From contig NZ_SUHQ01000022.1 in the NCBI RefSeq assembly GCF_004962245.1, forward strand, positions 61,620-125,619: 64,000 bases of DNA, read 5' to 3'. The DNA comes from Mesorhizobium sp. GTDB taxonomy: Bacteria > Pseudomonadota > Alphaproteobacteria > Rhizobiales > Rhizobiaceae. Shown here one piece after another: positions 17,812-26,625 of this stretch. The notes under the pieces are model-generated. The model saw nothing but the letters and a program-made list of their open reading frames with translations. It had not been told where the DNA came from and did not search any database. Position 1 is the first letter of the stretch, and each line of letters begins with the position of its first letter. Position numbers and translations under genes: made by a program.

Positions 17812-18477
17812 ATGCGCGTACTCGTTGTCGAAGATGACAAGGATCTCAACCGGCAGATATCGGACGCGCTGGTCGATGCCGGCTATGTCGTCGACCGGGC
17901 CTTCGACGGCGAGGAAGGGCATTTCCTCGGCGATACCGAACCCTATGACGCCGTGGTGCTCGACATCGGCCTGCCGCAGATGGACGGCATCAGCGTGGTC
18001 GAACGCTGGCGGCGCGGCGGCCGCAAGATGCCGGTTCTGATCCTGACGGCGCGGGATCGCTGGAGCGACAAGGTATCGGGCATCGACGCCGGCGCGGACG
18101 ATTATGTCACCAAGCCGTTTCACATCGAAGAGGTGCTGGCCAGGGTCCGGGCGCTCATCCGGCGCGCGGCCGGCCATGCGTCGTCCGAGCTGACCTGTGG
18201 GCCGCTGCGGCTCGACACCAAGGCCTCCAAGGCCGATGTCGACGGCGTGCCGCTGAAGCTGACGTCGCACGAATTTCGCCTGCTTGCTTATCTGATGCAC
18301 CATATGGGCGAGGTCGTGTCCCGGACCGAGCTGGTCGAGCATCTCTACGATCAGGATTTCGACCGCGATTCCAACACAATCGAGGTCTTTGTCGGACGGC
18401 TTCGCAAGAAGATGGGCATCGACATGATAGAGACCGTTCGCGGCATGGGCTATCGGATGCGTGAGCCGGAGGCGTAA
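17812..18477 (+). CDS. feuP: Two-component response regulator FeuP (OmpR/PhoB type)
   Basis: A 221-residue regulator. The receiver domain has the acidic pocket EDD at 7–9, phospho-acceptor Asp51 (VVLDIGLP), Thr79 and Lys101 (TKPF). The C-terminal winged helix (about 125–218) shows LTSHEFRLLAYLMHHMGEVVSRTELVEHLYDQDFDRDSNTIEVFVGRLRKKMG. In S. meliloti FeuP with FeuQ controls osmoadaptation genes including the cyclic glucan exporter ndvA; this transfer is by orthology. It overlaps feuQ by 17 nt. The start at 17812 begins the receiver domain exactly. Confidence 0.88.
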   Translation: MRVLVVEDDKDLNRQISDALVDAGYVVDRAFDGEEGHFLGDTEPYDAVVLDIGLPQMDGISVVERWRRGGRKMPVLILTARDRWSDKVSGIDAGADDYVTKPFHIEEVLARVRALIRRAAGHASSELTCGPLRLDTKASKADVDGVPLKLTSHEFRLLAYLMHHMGEVVSRTELVEHLYDQDFDRDSNTIEVFVGRLRKKMGIDMIETVRGMGYRMREPEA

Positions 18478-19909
18478 GGCGGAACCGCTCAAACAGACTA
18501 CAGGGACGTCGCTTTCGCGGTTCTGGCCGCGTTCGCTGGCGTTTCGGGTGATCGCCTTTTCCACGGTCTGGGCGATCCTGACCCTCGTCGTCATCTTCAC
18601 CCTCATCACAACGCTGTATCGCCAGGCGAACGAGCGCGGTTTCGACAGCTTGTTGTCGGCGCATCTGTTCAACCTGATCGGCTCGGTCGGCGTGTCCGAA
18701 GGCGGCTCGCTGACAGGTGCTCCCGACCTTGGCGATCTCCGGTTCTCGGAGCCGAACTCCGGCTGGTACTGGTCGGTGGAACCTGCGTCGGAGGGCGTGC
18801 GCGGTGATCTGCACTCCTCCTCGATGACGAAGGCGATCCCGTCGCCAAGCGTCGCCGAGGTCCCTTTCAACGCCAGCTTCCAGCGCAGCTACGCGACGGA
18901 AGGCATCGATGGCGAGGAGCTGGAAGTGTTCGAGAGCGAATTCGTTCTCGACGCGAAAAATCGTGCGGCGCGCTTCCGTGTCATGGGCAACCAGACCGAG
19001 CTCGAACAGGAGATCGGCGCCTTCCAGCGCCGCCTGCTGACCTATCTGTCCCTGTTCGGCGTCGGCATGATCGCCATCAACGCCATTGCCATCCTGCTGG
19101 GTCTGCAGCCATTGCGCCGGGTCCGGAACGCCCTCGCCATGGTGCGCGAAGGAACCGCGCAAAGGCTCGATGGCCGCTTCCCGGCCGAGATCGAACCGCT
19201 CGCCAACGAGACCAACGCGCTGATCGAAAACAACAGGCGTATCGTTGAGCGCTCGCGCACGCAGGTCGGCAATCTCGCCCATTCGCTGAAGACGCCGCTG
19301 GCGGTGCTGATCAACGAGGGACGGGCGCTCGGTGGCGCCAAGGGCAAGCTCATAGCCGAGCAGGCCGCCTCGATGCAGAAGCAGGTCGACCATTATCTGC
19401 AGCGCGCACGCGTCGCGGCGCAACGCGACAGCGTCGTCTACCGCACGCCAGTGGCGCCGCTGGTCCGGCGCATGGTGCGGGTGCTGCAAAAACTCAACCC
19501 GCGGACCGATCTCTCGCTTTCGCTGCCGGCAGTCGATGTCGTCTTTGCCGGCGAACGCGAGGATCTGGAAGAACTGCTTGGCAATTTGCTCGACAACGCC
19601 ATGAAATGGGCAAAGAGCGCGGTCGCCGTGTCGGTGACACCAATCTCCGGCAAGAAGGGTGGCGCCGGCAAGGAAAGTGCTGTCAATCTGTTCGAGATCA
19701 GCATCGAGGATGACGGCCCGGGCATTCCCGAAGACAAGGCACGCGAGGCGTTGAAGCGCGGACGGCGCCTCGACGAGACAAAGCCGGGGACCGGGCTTGG
19801 ACTTGCCATTGTCGCCGACCTCGTCAACGAGTATGGAGGCGTTCTGGCTCTCGAACGGTCCGGCATGGGCGGATTGAAGGCGGTGGTTCGATTGCGGAGC
19901 CTCCAGTGA
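18461..19909 (+). CDS. feuQ: Sensor histidine kinase FeuQ
   Basis: A 482-residue membrane kinase. Transmembrane helices at about 28–52 and 193–214 enclose a periplasmic sensor of some 140 residues, the part FeuN is expected to contact. A HAMP-like linker follows, then the phospho-acceptor His274 (VGNLAHSLKTPLAVLI), N box (LEELLGNLLDNAMKWAKSAV) and G boxes (DDGPGIP, GTGLGLAIVADLV). The wording HSLKTPL is typical of PhoQ-like kinases. Translation starts at GTG 18461, inside the end of feuP, which gives coupled synthesis of both partners. It phosphorylates FeuP in response to envelope or osmotic conditions (family knowledge). Confidence 0.88.
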   Translation: MSRRRKAEPLKQTTGTSLSRFWPRSLAFRVIAFSTVWAILTLVVIFTLITTLYRQANERGFDSLLSAHLFNLIGSVGVSEGGSLTGAPDLGDLRFSEPNSGWYWSVEPASEGVRGDLHSSSMTKAIPSPSVAEVPFNASFQRSYATEGIDGEELEVFESEFVLDAKNRAARFRVMGNQTELEQEIGAFQRRLLTYLSLFGVGMIAINAIAILLGLQPLRRVRNALAMVREGTAQRLDGRFPAEIEPLANETNALIENNRRIVERSRTQVGNLAHSLKTPLAVLINEGRALGGAKGKLIAEQAASMQKQVDHYLQRARVAAQRDSVVYRTPVAPLVRRMVRVLQKLNPRTDLSLSLPAVDVVFAGEREDLEELLGNLLDNAMKWAKSAVAVSVTPISGKKGGAGKESAVNLFEISIEDDGPGIPEDKAREALKRGRRLDETKPGTGLGLAIVADLVNEYGGVLALERSGMGGLKAVVRLRSLQ

Positions 19910-20079
19910 CACTTTTGCCCCATCGACAATTAATCGACGGTGCGTGATATGGCGGCGTGCCGATTGGTCCCGGATCCGTCGGCCATGGCCAAATTTCCGA
20001 CAAACATCAACACTATGGCCACGCCGACTTCCCCGATGGCGCGGCTTCCAGCCCTAACTCAAGAAAACCGGTTGTCTGC

Positions 20080-20520
20080 ATGAAGATTCGCGTCGCGCTC
20101 GTTTCCGCACTGCTGGCCGTTTCCGGCTGCACGACGCTGGGCAAGAGCCCGGGCGCTACAGTCGCGCCGCAGCCGGCCGCCACGCCGCCAAGCGGCGGCA
20201 GGATCGCGACGACAGTCATTTCCGCCATGGGGGGCGGCCTCGTCAGCGGATCGATCGGTACCGGCTTGAGCGATGCCGAGAAGCGCAAGGCGCTGGAGGC
20301 GGAATACAAGGCGCTCGAATACACGACGAGCGGCCAGAAGGTGACGTGGAAGAGCGATCGGTCGGCGCATTACGGTGAAGTCGTGCCCGCCCAGCCCTAT
20401 CGTGTCGGCTCGCAGGACTGCCGGCAATACACCCATACGGTCTTTACCGGCGCCGCCGGCGCCACCGCGCGCGGAACCGCTTGCCGCAACGCCGACGGCA
20501 GCTGGACGCCGCTGACCTGA
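20080..20520 (+). CDS. Outer-membrane lipoprotein, RT0821/17-kDa antigen-like
   Basis: A 146-residue lipoprotein. The signal MKIRVALVSALLAVSGC ends in a lipobox with Cys17/18 as the lipidated residue. A Gly-rich segment follows (VISAMGGGLVSGSIGTGLSDAEKRKALEAEYKALEY), similar to the glycine-zipper of 17-kDa surface antigens, and then a C-terminal domain with two cysteines (SQDCRQYTHTVFTGAAGATARGTACRNADGSW). This matches RT0821/Lpp0805-type surface proteins. The ATG at 20080 is set by the signal peptide; an open frame upstream to 19957 is not signal-like. It lies 170 bp after feuQ and could be in its regulon. Confidence 0.78.
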   Translation: MKIRVALVSALLAVSGCTTLGKSPGATVAPQPAATPPSGGRIATTVISAMGGGLVSGSIGTGLSDAEKRKALEAEYKALEYTTSGQKVTWKSDRSAHYGEVVPAQPYRVGSQDCRQYTHTVFTGAAGATARGTACRNADGSWTPLT

Positions 20521-20549
20521 TATCTGGCTGGATATCGACCTCGGTCCGG

Positions 20550-20563
20550 TTGATATTGATCAA
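20550..20563 (+). promoter_or_regulatory. FNR/FixK-type box upstream of the ccm operon
   Basis: TTGATATTGATCAA is an exact TTGAT-N4-ATCAA anaerobox, centred about 88 bp before the ccmI start codon and with no gene between. It suggests activation of cytochrome c maturation under low oxygen by a FixK- or FnrN-like regulator. Confidence 0.75.
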
Positions 20564-20644
20564 GGACATGCGACGCGCCTACCGTCAAAGCGTCGCAGGA
20601 TGCCTGTGTTGGCAGGGCAGGGCTCTGCCGTTATTGGAAGAAGC

Positions 20645-21796
20645 ATGCTGTTCTGGGTCATAGCTGCCGTTCTCACGCTGGGTGCAAGCCTGGCGGTGCT
20701 GCTGCCGCTGGCCGGCGGCCCGAAGGGTGGTTCGGCGAGCAGCGATCATGACCTTGAAGTCTATCGCGACCAGCTGTCCGAGCTTGACCGCGACGTCGCG
20801 CGCGGCTTGATCCAGCCGGCTGAGGCCGAAGAGGCACGTGCCGAGATCGCCCGCCGCATCCTTCGCCTGGACAATGCCGGGGCCGGGGCCGATCCGGCCG
20901 GCAAGGCTGCGGCGCGGCAGCCGTCGATGGCGACCAGGCTGGTTGCGACGGCCGCCGTCCTGGCGGTTCCGCTGGTCAGTTGGGGCTTGTACAGCCAGCT
21001 CGGCTCGCCCGATCTGCCGTCGCAGCCGCTCAGCGAGCGGCTGGCCAAGAATCCCGCCGACAGTTCGGTGGACGAGCTGGTGGCGCGCGCCGAGGCCCAT
21101 CTTGCCGCCAACCCGACCGATGGCCGTGGCTGGGACGTTCTGGCGCCGGTCTATCTGCGCATGCAGCGGTTCTCCGATGCGGTGACGGCCTATCGCAACG
21201 CCATTCGCCTCGACGGCGACAGTGCCGCCCGCCAGGCCGGCCTCGGCGAGGCGATCGCCAACGCGGCGGGCGGCATTGTTTCGGCCGACGCTGAGGCCGC
21301 TTTCGAGGCGGCGTTGAAGCTCGATCCGGCAAATCCGAAGGCCAGCTTTTATCTCGCGATGGGCATGGCGCAGGAAGGCCGCATTGAGGAGGCGACAGCG
21401 GCCTGGCAGAAAATGCTTGGCGCCTTGCCGCAGGACTCAGCTTGGCGCGAACCTGTCGAGCAGGCACTGGCCGAAGCCGCCCAGCGGAGCGCCGCTTCGG
21501 GAGAGCCTGCGAAAGGCCCGGACGCCGGGGATGTCGATGCGGCCGCGTCGATGTCGCCGCAGGACAGGGAGGCTATGATCAACACCATGGTTGCGGGACT
21601 TGATGAAAAACTTCGGCAAAACCCGCGCGATGCGGAACGATGGATGCAGCTTATTCGTTCCTATGTCGTGCTGGGCAAGGCCGATCAGGCACGCGACGCG
21701 CTCAATCGCGGTATCGCCGTTTTTGGCTCCGATAGTGACGAAGCGAAGAAATTCACCGCCTTTGCTGTCTCGCTTGGCCTGACGGCGACGGAGTAA
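20645..21796 (+). CDS. ccmI: Cytochrome c maturation protein CcmI (CycH)
   Basis: A 383-residue apocytochrome c chaperone of the heme-ligation complex. It has an N-terminal transmembrane helix (MLFWVIAAVLTLGASLAVLLPL), the family's cytoplasmic leucine-zipper-like loop (HDLEVYRDQLSELDRDVARGLIQPAEAEEARAEIARRIL), a second helix at about 98–117, and a periplasmic TPR domain (AYRNAIRLDGDSAARQAGLGEAIANAAGG, FEAALKLDPANPKASFYLAMGMAQEGRIEEATAAWQKML). The ATG at 20645 follows GGAAGAAG. It is the first gene of ccmI–ccmE–ccmF–ccmH, the cycHJKL order known in rhizobia, where it is needed for symbiotic cytochromes. Confidence 0.93.
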   Translation: MLFWVIAAVLTLGASLAVLLPLAGGPKGGSASSDHDLEVYRDQLSELDRDVARGLIQPAEAEEARAEIARRILRLDNAGAGADPAGKAAARQPSMATRLVATAAVLAVPLVSWGLYSQLGSPDLPSQPLSERLAKNPADSSVDELVARAEAHLAANPTDGRGWDVLAPVYLRMQRFSDAVTAYRNAIRLDGDSAARQAGLGEAIANAAGGIVSADAEAAFEAALKLDPANPKASFYLAMGMAQEGRIEEATAAWQKMLGALPQDSAWREPVEQALAEAAQRSAASGEPAKGPDAGDVDAAASMSPQDREAMINTMVAGLDEKLRQNPRDAERWMQLIRSYVVLGKADQARDALNRGIAVFGSDSDEAKKFTAFAVSLGLTATE

Positions 21797-21799
21797 AAA

Positions 21800-22243
21800 A
21801 TGACGCGCAAGCAGAAAAGACTGTCGGTGATCGCCGGAGGGTTGGCCTTTCTCGGTGCCGCTACCGCTCTGACCTTCTACGCGCTCGGCCAGAAGGCCTC
21901 CTACTTCTACATGCCCGCCGATCTGACCACCGCCAGCCTGCAGCCCGGGCAGCGCATCAGGCTCGGCGGCCTCGTCGAAAAAGGCACGATCGAGCGCGAT
22001 CAGGGAGCCACTGTCGCCTTTTCGGTGACCGACAACCAGAAGCAGGTCAAGGTCACCTACACCGGCATTCTTCCCGACCTTTTCCGCGAGGAGCAGGGCG
22101 TTATCACTGAAGGCACGTTTCGCCCGGACGGCGTCTTCGCCGCCGACAGCGTGCTGGCCAAGCACGACGAGAACTACATGCCCAAGGAGGTGGCCGACGG
22201 CCTTAAGGCCAAGGGCGTGTGGCAGGAGAGCAAAAGTGACTAA
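21800..22243 (+). CDS. ccmE: Heme chaperone CcmE (CycJ)
   Basis: A 147-residue periplasmic heme carrier anchored by one N-terminal helix (LSVIAGGLAFLGAATALTFYAL). The covalent heme-binding His122 and the heme-ligating Tyr126 lie in LAKHDENYMPKE, the family HxxxY motif. The OB-fold core LGGLVEKGTI…FSVTDNQKQVKVTYTGILPDLFREEQGVITEG is complete. It receives heme from the CcmABCD system (not in this window) and delivers it to CcmF/CcmH. It starts 3 nt after ccmI. Confidence 0.95.
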   Translation: MTRKQKRLSVIAGGLAFLGAATALTFYALGQKASYFYMPADLTTASLQPGQRIRLGGLVEKGTIERDQGATVAFSVTDNQKQVKVTYTGILPDLFREEQGVITEGTFRPDGVFAADSVLAKHDENYMPKEVADGLKAKGVWQESKSD

Positions 22244-22312
22244 GCAGGTTCCGCAAAAGCCTGCCCTCGGGCTCGACCCGAGGGTGTCCACGGTTTTGCG
22301 GCGAGGACCTGC
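22244..22312. repeat. Palindromic repeat between ccmE and ccmF
   Basis: Nested dyad beginning at the base after the ccmE stop: GCAGGT…ACCTGC outer arms (22244–22249, 22307–22312) and a strong core stem CCCTCGGG (22264–22271), loop CTCGA, CCCGAGGG (22277–22284). A degenerate relative lies at 26679–26731. In the ccm transcript it would form a stable hairpin and may uncouple ccmF from ccmE. Confidence 0.6.
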
Positions 22313-22344
22313 GGCAAGACAAAAGCCTGGCGGGGTTGGCCACA

Positions 22345-24336
22345 ATGGTTGAAACCGGACATTTCGCGCTGGTCCTGGCGTTCGCGCTGGCGTTGGTACA
22401 GACGCTGGTGCCGCTGTTCGGCGCGCGGATGAACAACCAGAAGATGATGGCCGTCGGCGGTCCGGTCGCGGTGGCCGGCTTTGCCTTGACCGCGCTGTCT
22501 TTCGCGGCGCTGACGACAGCCTATGCAAGCTCCGATTTTTCGGTGGCCAACGTCTGGGAGAATTCGCATTCGCTGCAGCCGCTGATCTACAAGATCACCA
22601 GCACCTGGGGCAATCACGAGGGCTCAATGCTGCTCTGGGTGCTGATCCTGACCTTCTTCGGCGCGCTCATCGCTGTCTTCGGCGGCAATCTTCCCGCGAC
22701 GCTTCGAGCCAATGTGCTGGCCGTGCAAGGCGCCATCGGCGCCACCTTCTTCCTGTTCGTCCTGGCGACGTCCAACCCGTTCACCAGGCTCAATCCGGCG
22801 CCGATCGAGGGCCGCGATCTCAATCCGATCCTGCAGGATCTCGGCCTCGCCATCCATCCGCCGCTGCTCTATCTCGGCTATGTCGGCTTTTCGATCTGCT
22901 TTTCCTTCTCGGTCGCCGCCCTCATCGAAGGCCGCATCGACGCGTCCTGGGCGCGCTGGGTGCGGCCATGGACGCTGGTCGCCTGGATGTTCCTGACCGG
23001 CGGCATCGCCATGGGCTCCTACTGGGCCTATTACGAGCTCGGCTGGGGTGGTTTCTGGTTCTGGGATCCGGTCGAAAGTGCCTCCTTCATGCCATGGCTG
23101 GCGGGCACGGCGCTGCTCCATTCGGCGATCGTCATGGAAAAGCGCTCGGCTCTGAAAATCTGGACGCTGCTGCTGGCGATCCTGACCTTCTCTCTGTCGC
23201 TACTCGGCACCTTCCTGGTGCGCTCCGGCGTGCTGACTTCTGTCCACGCCTTCGCCACCGATCCGACGCGCGGCGTGTTCATTCTCTGTATCCTGACGCT
23301 GTTCATCGGCGGATCGCTGGCGCTGTTTGCCTTTCGCGCTTCGAGGTTGACGGCCGGCGGCCTGTTTCATCCGATCTCGCGCGAAGGGGCGCTGGTTCTC
23401 AACAATCTGTTCCTGACCACGGCCACCGCCACCGTGCTGGTCGGCACATTGTATCCGCTGGTGGTCGAGGCAGTTTCAGCCGACAAGATTTCGGTTGGCG
23501 CGCCGTTCTTCAACCTGACATTCGGCCCGCTGATGGTGCCGCTTCTGGTCGTGGTCCCGTTCGGGCCACTGCTGGCCTGGAAGCGCGGTGACATTTTCGC
23601 CGTCGCCCAGCGCCTGATGGCGGCCTTCGCCGCAGCGCTTCTGGCCGTGCTGGTGACGGCCTTGTTCATCGACGGCGCGTCGGTGTTCGCCGCACTTGGC
23701 GTCGGCCTGGCCGTCTGGCTGATCTGCGGCGCGCTCACCGATATTGCCGTCAAGTCCGGCTTTGGCTCTGTCGCGCCCGGCATCATGCTCAGGCGCTTTG
23801 CCGGCCTGCCGCGTTCGGTCTTCGGCACCGCGCTCGCCCATCTCGGCCTCGGGCTGACGACGCTGGGCATTGTCGGCACGCTTTGCTTCGGCACCGAGAA
23901 TATCCTGTCCATGCATGCGGGCGAGACCGTGCAACTGTCCGGCCACAAATTGCGTTTCGAAGGGCTCTATCCGGCCCAGGGGCCCAATTACAGCGAGGAT
24001 CGTGGCCGCTTCGCCCTGCTCGGCGCTGATGGAAGCCCTACCGCCCTAATCACCTCGGCCAAGCGCTCCTATCCGGTCCGACAGATGACGACGACCGAGT
24101 CCGGTATCAAGACGATCGGGTTCAGCCAGCTCTACCTCTCGCTTGGCGACGAGGGGACCGACGGCTCCGTCGTGGTGCGGCTGTGGTGGAAGCCGCTGGT
24201 GACGCTGATCTGGGGTGGCGGCCTTGTCATGATGGCAGGTGCTGCGATGTCGCTCATGGACCGGCGCCTGCGCGTCGGGGCGCCGTCCCGCCGCCGCAAG
24301 TCGACGGGCGCTGTGCCTTCCGCGAGCCTGCCATGA
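22345..24336 (+). CDS. ccmF: Cytochrome c heme lyase subunit CcmF (CycK)
   Basis: A 663-residue polytopic membrane protein, the core of the holocytochrome c synthase. The tryptophan-rich WWD signature is at about residues 232–250, WGGFWFWDPVESASFMPWL; the usual VENAS is VESAS here. Conserved heme-ligand regions include HPPLLYLGYVGFS near 170 and LGTFLVRSGVLTSVHAFATDP near 290. It joins reduced heme from CcmE to apocytochrome c CXXCH motifs. The ATG at 22345 is preferred to the TTG at 22336. It overlaps ccmH by 4 nt. Confidence 0.95.
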   Translation: MVETGHFALVLAFALALVQTLVPLFGARMNNQKMMAVGGPVAVAGFALTALSFAALTTAYASSDFSVANVWENSHSLQPLIYKITSTWGNHEGSMLLWVLILTFFGALIAVFGGNLPATLRANVLAVQGAIGATFFLFVLATSNPFTRLNPAPIEGRDLNPILQDLGLAIHPPLLYLGYVGFSICFSFSVAALIEGRIDASWARWVRPWTLVAWMFLTGGIAMGSYWAYYELGWGGFWFWDPVESASFMPWLAGTALLHSAIVMEKRSALKIWTLLLAILTFSLSLLGTFLVRSGVLTSVHAFATDPTRGVFILCILTLFIGGSLALFAFRASRLTAGGLFHPISREGALVLNNLFLTTATATVLVGTLYPLVVEAVSADKISVGAPFFNLTFGPLMVPLLVVVPFGPLLAWKRGDIFAVAQRLMAAFAAALLAVLVTALFIDGASVFAALGVGLAVWLICGALTDIAVKSGFGSVAPGIMLRRFAGLPRSVFGTALAHLGLGLTTLGIVGTLCFGTENILSMHAGETVQLSGHKLRFEGLYPAQGPNYSEDRGRFALLGADGSPTALITSAKRSYPVRQMTTTESGIKTIGFSQLYLSLGDEGTDGSVVVRLWWKPLVTLIWGGGLVMMAGAAMSLMDRRLRVGAPSRRRKSTGAVPSASLP

Positions 24337-24815
24337 CCGCAAGATCTTCTACCGCAAGATTTTCGCTGGCCTCGCTGATCCTGCTGCTGACGCTGTTGTT
24401 TGCCGGCGCCGCACTTGCGGTGAAGCCCGACGAGGTTCTGGCCGACCCGGCGCTCGAGGCGAGGGCGCGGACGCTTTCGGAAGAATTGCGCTGCATGGTT
24501 TGCCAGAACCAGTCGATCGACGAATCTGATGCCGAGCTTGCCCGCGACCTGCGCGTGCTGGTGCGACAGCGTCTCGTCGCCGGCGACACCGACCAGCAGG
24601 TGATCGACTACATCGTTTCCCGCTATGGCGAGTTCGTGCTGTTGAAGCCGCGCTTCAGCCTGCGCAATGCGTTGCTGTGGGGCACGCCGGTCCTTCTGCT
24701 CCTTGCCGGCGGGATTTTCATCGTGCTGGCCGCCCGGTCGCGCCGTGCGACGGCAACCAATGCGTTGACCGCCGAGGAGCAGGCGGAACTGGACACCATT
24801 TTGCACCGCGACTGA
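24333..24815 (+). CDS. ccmH: Cytochrome c maturation thiol protein CcmH (CycL)
   Basis: A 160-residue periplasmic thiol-disulfide protein that keeps apocytochrome cysteines reduced for heme attachment. It has a signal peptide (to about ALAV, residue 30) and the redox motif C54-M-V-C57 within ELRCMVCQNQSIDESDAELARDLR, the family hallmark. It then shows RQRLVAGDTDQQVIDYIVSRYGEFVLLKPRF and a C-terminal transmembrane anchor (LLWGTPVLLLLAGGIFIVLAA). The start ATG overlaps the ccmF stop (ATGA). This is the last gene of the ccm operon. Confidence 0.95.
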   Translation: MTARSSTARFSLASLILLLTLLFAGAALAVKPDEVLADPALEARARTLSEELRCMVCQNQSIDESDAELARDLRVLVRQRLVAGDTDQQVIDYIVSRYGEFVLLKPRFSLRNALLWGTPVLLLLAGGIFIVLAARSRRATATNALTAEEQAELDTILHRD

Positions 24816-24945
24816 AGGCGACGCGGCCCCGCAAACATTACCAAAGTTTCATGCACCGGAAATGGTGCCGTAATGTGCGCCTCTCTATTTCTCTTGGCCG
24901 AGGATGCCGACCGAAGCGCATCCCTTGAAAGAGGATACGAGACCC

Positions 24946-26481
24946 ATGAATACTGCCCCCAATTCATATCCCCGCACCCGCAAACGCCTGATGGCGGCCG
25001 CCGCTTCAGTGGCCATTGCCGGCGCGATCGGCTTCGGCGCCGTTGCCACGGGCACAGTCCCGGTCCTGGCCGAGGCCGTGCGTGTCGAGGCGCCGCAGGT
25101 CCCGAGCTTCGCCGATGTGGTCGAGCGCGTTTCGCCGGCGGTCGTCAGTGTCCGTGTCAAGGCCAAGATCGAATCGACCGCCGACGACGGCTCCGACATG
25201 CCCGACGGCTTCGGCAATCTTCCCGACGATCCGCAATTGCGCCGCTTCTTCAGGGAGTTCCGCGGCTTTGGCGATCAGGACGGCCGGGATGGAATGCGGC
25301 GTTTCGGACGCCGTGACCACAACCGCCAGCCGCGGCCGGTGGCGCAAGGATCCGGCTTCTTCATTTCGGAGGATGGCTACCTCGTCACCAACAACCACGT
25401 CGTCGGAGAAGGCTCGTCCTTCACCGTGGTGATGCATGACGGCAAGGAACTTGACGCCAAACTGGTCGGCACCGATCCGCGCACTGATCTCGCCGTGCTC
25501 AAGGTCGAAGGCGACGGCAAGTTCACCTATGTCGACTTCGCCGATGATTCCAAGGTTCGCGTCGGCGACTGGGTCGTGGCCGTCGGCAACCCGTTCGGCC
25601 TCGGCGGCACGGTCACCGCCGGCATCGTCTCGGCCCGTGGCCGCGATATCGGCGCCGGTCCCTATGACGATTTCATCCAGATCGATGCGTCGGTGAACCG
25701 CGGCAGTTCGGGTGGCCCGACCTTCAATCTCAACGGCCAGGTCGTCGGCATCAACACCGCGATCTTCTCGCCGTCCGGCGGCAATGTCGGCATTGCTTTC
25801 GACATTCCTGCCTCGACGGCAAAGCAGGTTGTGCAGGATCTGATGAAGAACGGCACCGTCCAGCGCGGCTGGCTTGGCGTCGAGATCCAGCCGGTCACCT
25901 CCGAAATCGCCGAATCGCTCGGGCTGAAGTCCGACAAGGGTGCGCTCGTTTCCAGTGCCCAGGACGATGGTCCCGGCAAGAAGGCCGGTATATCAGCTGG
26001 TGACGTCATCACTCAGGTGGACGGCAAGGATGTCGCTTCGCCGAAGGAACTCGCCCGTCTGATCGGCTCCTACCAGCCCGGCAAGCCGGTCGACGTCACG
26101 CTGTGGCGTGACGGCAAGAGTGAGACCGTCAAGGTCGATCTCGGCACGCTGCCCTCGAACGACAAGCAGGCCTCGGCCGAGCAGCAGCCTTCCGCTCCGC
26201 CAGCGGCCGACACGCTGGCCGATCTCGGCCTCACCGTCGCCAGGTCCGACGATGGCAAGGGGCTGGTGGTAACCGATGTCGACCCCGACAGCGATGCCGC
26301 CGATCGCGGCATCCAGCCCGGCGACATCATCACCTCGGTCAATTCGACCGAAGTGAATGGCACCGACGACGTCGCCAAGGCCATGGCCGACGCCGTGAAG
26401 TCCGGCCGCAAGGCGGTGCTGATGCAGATCAGCCGCGACGACAGCAACCGCTTCGTCGCGCTGCCTGTCGCCAAAGGCTGA
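24946..26481 (+). CDS. degP: Periplasmic Do-like serine protease DegP/HtrA
   Basis: A 511-residue trypsin-like protease that degrades or refolds misfolded envelope proteins. A long N-terminal signal (RKRLMAAAASVAIAGAIGFGAVATG) precedes the protease domain with catalytic His151 (VTNNHVVGEG), Asp181 (DPRTDLAVLK) and Ser255. The serine lies in GSSGGP rather than the common GNSGGP. Two PDZ domains follow (about 285–370 and 415–500; GWLGVEIQPVTSEIAESLGL and GLTVARSDDGKGLVVTDV). The linker before the protease core is rich in Gly, Arg and Asp. The ATG at 24946 follows GAGGATACGAG. It precedes a two-component pair. Confidence 0.92.
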   Translation: MNTAPNSYPRTRKRLMAAAASVAIAGAIGFGAVATGTVPVLAEAVRVEAPQVPSFADVVERVSPAVVSVRVKAKIESTADDGSDMPDGFGNLPDDPQLRRFFREFRGFGDQDGRDGMRRFGRRDHNRQPRPVAQGSGFFISEDGYLVTNNHVVGEGSSFTVVMHDGKELDAKLVGTDPRTDLAVLKVEGDGKFTYVDFADDSKVRVGDWVVAVGNPFGLGGTVTAGIVSARGRDIGAGPYDDFIQIDASVNRGSSGGPTFNLNGQVVGINTAIFSPSGGNVGIAFDIPASTAKQVVQDLMKNGTVQRGWLGVEIQPVTSEIAESLGLKSDKGALVSSAQDDGPGKKAGISAGDVITQVDGKDVASPKELARLIGSYQPGKPVDVTLWRDGKSETVKVDLGTLPSNDKQASAEQQPSAPPAADTLADLGLTVARSDDGKGLVVTDVDPDSDAADRGIQPGDIITSVNSTEVNGTDDVAKAMADAVKSGRKAVLMQISRDDSNRFVALPVAKG

Positions 26482-26548
26482 CGTCCCGGACTTTTCCGGT
26501 GCGGTGGTTTCAAACACCCCCGGGCCGCCGCATGGGAAAGCACGGGGA

Positions 26549-26615
26549 CGGAACACGTTAGTCAGTCATCGTGTTCCGCTCCCGCGGCAGCGGGCTCCCA
26601 TCGCCCGCTGCCGCG
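26549..26615 (+). terminator. Two tandem hairpins after degP
   Basis: CGGAACACG (26549–26557) pairs with CGTGTTCCG (26570–26578), and CGCGGCAGCGGGC (26583–26595) pairs exactly with GCCCGCTGCCGCG (26603–26615) around a 7-nt loop. The 13-bp second stem is very stable. No T-run follows, so it may be an mRNA-stabilising or factor-assisted terminator. Confidence 0.5.
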
Positions 26616-26625
26616 TCAACCCGGA

